DNA from: an uncultured Bacteroidales bacterium
GTDB lineage: Bacteria > Bacteroidota > Bacteroidia > Bacteroidales > UBA932
NCBI GenBank assembly: GCA_900541925.1
Contig: UQMB01000009.1
Coordinates: 1 to 64,000, forward strand
Reading direction: 5' to 3'
DNA length: 64,000 nucleotides
Shown here: positions 60,261 through 64,000 of the stretch, one piece after another
How positions within the stretch are numbered: position 1 is the stretch's first letter
How the letters are laid out: each line of letters opens with the position of its first letter
The notes under the pieces: model-generated
Seen by the model: only the letters and a program-made list of their open reading frames with translations
Database searches by the model: none
What the model was told of the DNA's origin: nothing
Program-made: the position numbers and the translations under genes

Positions 60261-61619
60261 ATGAAGCAAATTGCACTTATTCTTTCAGCACTGGCACTCT
60301 CTGCGGGCGTGTCTTCCTGCGGGCAGGGCGGCCAGGGCGCGAATACAGCCACGGTCAATGACACCAACACGCCGTTGCACCTTCTGGCTCCTGACTATAA
60401 TGTACCTTACGGAGTCCCTGCCAAAGACGCGGTCAAGGCGGACCTCGACAGGGTGCTCAAATTCCTGGATGCCAACACCCCTATAGGGATCAAAGAAGAC
60501 GGCACGCTTGAGAAGGGCGCCTTCCGTCTGGCAAGTTACGAGTGGGGCGTGACCTACTCGGGCATGCTCAAGGCTGGAGAGACCACGGGCGACAGCGCCT
60601 TCACCAAATACACCACCGACCGTCACAGCTTCCTCGCCGAGCAGGCTCCGAAGTGGACACAGGTGCTCAAGGACGGCGGCAAAGTCGACGCCCAGATGCG
60701 TCAGGTCGTAGCTCCGCAGGTACTTGATGACGCCGGCGCAGTCTGCGTATCGATGATCAGGGCCCAGGTAGCCAACCCTCAGCTCAAGCTCCGCGGCCTG
60801 ATCGACAACTATATGGATCTCATCCTCAACCGCGAATACCGCCTCAAGGACGGCACTTTCGCCAGGATGAGGCCTCTTGCCAACGCGGTTTGGCTCGACG
60901 ACATGTTCATGGGCGTACCTGCCATCGCCTGGTACGGCAAACTCACCGGAGAGAAGAAATACTACGATGAAGCCATACGCCAGATCATGCTCTTCAAGGA
61001 CAAGATGTGGGTTCCGGAGAAGCAGCTCTTCCGCCACGGCTGGATCGAGTCCATGGACCAGCACCCTTCATACCACTGGGGCCGCGCCAACGGATGGGCG
61101 ATTCTCACCATGAGCGAGGTGCTTGATGTGCTTCCGGAAGGTTATCCGGGGAGAGACAAGGTTCTCGACCTCTTCAGGCAGCACGCCTTCGGTCTTGCCG
61201 CCCTCCAGAGCGGCGAAGGATTCTGGCATCAGCTCCTGGACCGCAATGATTCTTATCTTGAGACTTCGGCTACGGCCATCTACGCCTACTGCTTCGCGCA
61301 CGGCATCAACGAGGGCTGGCTCAACCCTCTCACCTACGGCCCGGAGGCCTGCCTCGCCTGGAACGCCGTCTCTACGATGATCGACGAGGAAGGCAAGGTC
61401 AACGGCACCTGCGTCGGCACCGGAATGGCATTCGACCCGGCGTTCTACTACTACCGTCCCGTAAGCCCATATGCGGCGCACGGATACGGCCCGGTTGTTC
61501 TCGCCGGAGCCGAGCTCATAAGGCTGCTTGACAGCACCTACCCTCGCCTCAACGACAACGCCGTGCAGTTCTACGGCAAGGACTACTCAAGCAAGGGAGC
61601 CATCTTCTCGGAAGAATAG
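60261..61619 (+). CDS. GH105 unsaturated rhamnogalacturonyl hydrolase
   Basis: A 452-aa protein from the ATG at 60261 with signal peptide and lipobox (SSC followed by GQGG). GH88/GH105 (alpha/alpha)6 barrel motifs: VWLDDMFMGVPAIAWYGKLTGEKKYYDEA (the catalytic Asp in DDMF), RHGWIES, HHWGRANGW-type (YHWGRANGWAILTMSEVL), and YLETSATAIYAYCFAHGI. It removes delta-4,5-unsaturated galacturonate left by lyases. It precedes a GH106-like gene 12 nt downstream. Confidence 0.9.
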   Translation: MKQIALILSALALSAGVSSCGQGGQGANTATVNDTNTPLHLLAPDYNVPYGVPAKDAVKADLDRVLKFLDANTPIGIKEDGTLEKGAFRLASYEWGVTYSGMLKAGETTGDSAFTKYTTDRHSFLAEQAPKWTQVLKDGGKVDAQMRQVVAPQVLDDAGAVCVSMIRAQVANPQLKLRGLIDNYMDLILNREYRLKDGTFARMRPLANAVWLDDMFMGVPAIAWYGKLTGEKKYYDEAIRQIMLFKDKMWVPEKQLFRHGWIESMDQHPSYHWGRANGWAILTMSEVLDVLPEGYPGRDKVLDLFRQHAFGLAALQSGEGFWHQLLDRNDSYLETSATAIYAYCFAHGINEGWLNPLTYGPEACLAWNAVSTMIDEEGKVNGTCVGTGMAFDPAFYYYRPVSPYAAHGYGPVVLAGAELIRLLDSTYPRLNDNAVQFYGKDYSSKGAIFSEE

Positions 61620-61631
61620 AATCCATTGACA

Positions 61632-63815
61632 ATGAAACGGATATCCACCACGATAACATTGGCGCTGCTGCTCTCCGGGGCAGCAGTTGCCGTTGCTCAG
61701 CCACACTCCTGGGAAGGCATACACCACAGCTCCCTCTCTGAAGCCGAGGCCTGTTTCACCACCGAAACCCCGGCCGAGTTCGCAAGCCATGTCATCTGGG
61801 GCTGGGAAGGCCCGATGGACATCAAGACCATACGCCACGACCTCGACTCCATCAAGACAAAGGGATTCCGCTCCGTCATCTTCGAGGCCGGATACAGGCT
61901 CCCGTACGAATACCTCTCCGACGGTTGGTTCAAGGCCATCCGCACTGCTGTCAGGGAAGCGAAGAAGCGCGATCTGAAAGTCTGGATCATCGATGAGGGC
62001 AAGTATCCGAGCGGCTTCGCCGGGGGCAAGTTCTCCAAGGAGAGGCCTGACCTCAGGATGAAGGCGCTCGTGGTGATGGACCGCCGGGAAGTCAAGGCCG
62101 GAGAGAGTCTTGCCGGCGCCACTGCAGGCGACAAGGTGATAAGCGCCGTAGCCGTCAGCAAGTCAGGGCTTCCGAACCGCTGCGTCCCGGTCAAGGACGG
62201 CAAGTTCTCGTTTGAAGCAGAGGGCGGAGACTGGGAAATCCTCCTCGTGGGGCCGGATTTCCGCACGGGACAGACCCGCGCGGTCAACAATCCGACCGGA
62301 GGCAAGGACACGACCAACTCCATCTGCGATTATCTGAGCCCGGAGGCCGTGGGGCAGTTCATAGACTGGACCCACGAGCAGTACAAAAAATACATAGGCA
62401 AGGAGTTCGGCAAGACGGTGCTCGGATTCCGCGGCGACGAGCCGGATTTCGCCTACACCCCGTGGACACCGGACATGGTGGAGCAGTTCATCTCCCGCAA
62501 GGGCTATGACCCGACCCCTTATCTCGCCAGCCTCCTGGCCACCAATCTCTCCGTGAGGGAGAAACGCTTCAAGGCAGACTATTGGGACGTGTGGTCAGAG
62601 CTGTTCGCCGTCAATTTTTTCAAGCGCCAGGCTGACTGGTGCGCAGAGAACGGGCTCGCCCACATCACCCACCTCAACAACGACCACAACATGCCGGTCT
62701 GCGTCAGGGCCGGGGGAAGTCTCTTCAGAGACCTGAGCAATGTGCAGATCCCGGGGGTTGACGCCATCTGGAACCAGATATGGCCGGAGACCGTCAACGA
62801 CTTCCCGAAATTCGCCTCATCCGTGTCGCACGCCTACGGCAAACCCCGCGCATTCAGCGAGAGTTTCGCCGCCTACTACACCTCCCCGAGCATCCCACAG
62901 GCCAAATATGTCGTTGACTATCAGATTGTGAGGGGAATCAACTTCTTCGAGTTCATGTTCTGGATGGCCGGATCCGCCAGGGACAACTGGATGACGGACC
63001 CGGGGATGAAAGGGCTCAACGATTACACCAACCGCGCCACATACCTGATGGCTCAGGGCGTGCCGGGCGCGCGCATAGCCGTATATTACCCGACTTCCAC
63101 CTTGTGGCTCGGGGACAATGCCGTCAATCCGGACCTCGTCAGCATCGCGCAGATTCTGCTTCAGCACCAGAAGGACTTCGACTGGGTGGACGATGATGCT
63201 TTCACAGAAGCCCTCAGCGTCACTGGAGACGGATTCCGCAATCTCAGCGGACAGACCTACAGCACGCTCATCATCCCTTCCTGCGATGTGATTTCGACTT
63301 CCGCATGGGACAAGATGATGGAGTTCGCCGCCGCCGGAGGCAAGATTCTCTTCTGGGGACGCAAGCCGACCATGCTCGCCGGACGCAGTTTCATGGAGCC
63401 TTCACCTGTCCCGGACACGCCAGACCTGCTTCAGGAGCCGTCGGTAAGCTGGACTCCGACCGTCGCCGCGGCCATGCCTGCTCCGGAAATGGAGATCATA
63501 CTCCCGCCGAAGCCTGAGGCTCCGCGTCGCGGGCCTCGCACAGGCGCGGAGGAGCAGAAGCCGGACCCGGCATCCTTCATCCGCTATACGGCAAGGACCC
63601 TGACCGACGGCAGCCTCTTTTTTCTCTTCAACGAAGGCGAGCAGGAGTGCAGCTTCAAGGCAGCCTTCGACCGCAGCGGCTCCGTCAGGGCCTGGGACGC
63701 CTCCTCGGGAGAAGTCTCCGCCCTCTCCGCCACCGCCGAGGGCGGCAAGACCGTCCTTGAGATGACACTTGCCCCTTGGGAGAGCCGCATCATCTCCATC
63801 GGGGATCAGAGATAA
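61632..63815 (+). CDS. GH106-like (alpha-L-rhamnosidase-type) glycosyl hydrolase
   Basis: A 727-aa protein from the ATG at 61632 with signal peptide (MKRISTTITLALLLSGAAVAVAQ). The N-terminal barrel has KAIRTAVREAKKRDLKVWIIDEGKYPSGFAGG, close to the GH106-type 'A...GL.VW.YDE..YPSG.AGG', followed by a Trp-rich region and RGDEPDFAYTPWTPDM (possible acid). It is much shorter than classic GH106 (about 1,100 aa), so it may be a related clade. With GH105 it fits rhamnogalacturonan degradation. Confidence 0.72.
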   Translation: MKRISTTITLALLLSGAAVAVAQPHSWEGIHHSSLSEAEACFTTETPAEFASHVIWGWEGPMDIKTIRHDLDSIKTKGFRSVIFEAGYRLPYEYLSDGWFKAIRTAVREAKKRDLKVWIIDEGKYPSGFAGGKFSKERPDLRMKALVVMDRREVKAGESLAGATAGDKVISAVAVSKSGLPNRCVPVKDGKFSFEAEGGDWEILLVGPDFRTGQTRAVNNPTGGKDTTNSICDYLSPEAVGQFIDWTHEQYKKYIGKEFGKTVLGFRGDEPDFAYTPWTPDMVEQFISRKGYDPTPYLASLLATNLSVREKRFKADYWDVWSELFAVNFFKRQADWCAENGLAHITHLNNDHNMPVCVRAGGSLFRDLSNVQIPGVDAIWNQIWPETVNDFPKFASSVSHAYGKPRAFSESFAAYYTSPSIPQAKYVVDYQIVRGINFFEFMFWMAGSARDNWMTDPGMKGLNDYTNRATYLMAQGVPGARIAVYYPTSTLWLGDNAVNPDLVSIAQILLQHQKDFDWVDDDAFTEALSVTGDGFRNLSGQTYSTLIIPSCDVISTSAWDKMMEFAAAGGKILFWGRKPTMLAGRSFMEPSPVPDTPDLLQEPSVSWTPTVAAAMPAPEMEIILPPKPEAPRRGPRTGAEEQKPDPASFIRYTARTLTDGSLFFLFNEGEQECSFKAAFDRSGSVRAWDASSGEVSALSATAEGGKTVLEMTLAPWESRIISIGDQR

Positions 63816-63835
63816 GAATCAAGCGCATCAGTTTG

Positions 63836-63865
63836 AGGTCGGCCCAAAAGGGTCGGCCTCTTTCT
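63836..63865 (+). terminator. Terminator of the GH105-GH106-like pair
   Basis: GAGGTCGGCCC-AAAA-GGGTCGGCCTC (two G-T pairs), then TTTCTTTG. Confidence 0.8.
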
Positions 63866-64000
63866 TTGTGGCCCATTGTGTGTGCATTTTGTCAATTTGC
63901 GCCTTTTTTAACTTTACATTTTGTACCGCGCGTGAGAAGTAGACGGTACCGCGCGCGAAGGTTTCCGTCAGCCTCGGTCATGACGGGAGGTCCTGCAGGG
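63866..64000. other. Gene-free right edge
   Basis: A/T-rich tail, then GTACCGCGCG repeated at 63925 and 63947. No frame or other feature could be identified. Confidence 0.4.

Overview
The window looks like chromosome of a GC-rich member of the order Bacteroidales (phylum Bacteroidota), probably a gut or rumen organism. The evidence is Bacteroidota-type promoters (TTTG, about 19-20 nt, TAnnTTTG) in front of many genes, lipid A genes in the order lpxD-lpxC-lpxA, a TonB-dependent receptor with a carboxypeptidase-regulatory-like N-terminus, many small SPII lipoproteins, DUF3078, DUF4876 and DUF6850-type proteins, and an archaeal/type-3 ProS. The genus cannot be named from this sequence alone. There is no rRNA, CRISPR array, transposase or phage module.

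Layout. 1-5.2 kb: tadA, an alpha/beta hydrolase, glpK, a minus-strand run of short secreted lipoproteins and a stand-alone PAS protein, then a GNAT acetyltransferase. 5.2-5.8 kb holds no gene. 5.8-10.3 kb: the rimP-nusA-infB operon, with a short RimP and a hairpin in its leader. 10.4-17.1 kb: the envelope cluster (aromatic-repeat lipoprotein, FadL-like porin, lpxD, unfused lpxC, lpxA, WbqC-like protein). 17.1-29 kb: proS, DUF3078, tilS, divIC-like, a nucleotidyltransferase, a CPBP protease, folP, tmk, a MauE/DoxX protein, hisS and sppA. 29.1 kb: initiator tRNA-fMet. 29.2-30.4 kb: a gene-free, repeat-rich stretch bounded by ends of a 159-bp inverted-repeat element that also occurs at 4.5 kb. 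30.4-36.6 kb: pnp, rpsO, a GT4 glycosyltransferase and a large EF-hand membrane protein.

36.8-49.1 kb is the most interesting part. One tightly packed plus-strand operon encodes a TonB-dependent receptor, a DUF4876 lipoprotein, a DUF6850-type barrel, two tandem gingipain-like (C25-type) cysteine peptidase homologues with helical-repeat C-termini, a papain-like (C1) peptidase with a HmuY-like C-terminal tail, and a small lipoprotein with the HmuY-like N-terminal signature. A CYTH phosphatase follows. My reading is a self-contained system that degrades hemoproteins (or other proteins) and takes up heme or peptide, with the HmuY fold apparently divided over two genes.

49.1-64 kb: an XRE antitoxin/toxin pair flanked by a 26-bp perfect direct repeat copied from the 3' end of the neighbouring GH3 gene; a lipoprotein plus RND tripartite efflux operon; an MscS channel; a TauE/SafE permease; and a GH105 plus GH106-like pair that suggests rhamnogalacturonan or rhamnose-glycan breakdown.
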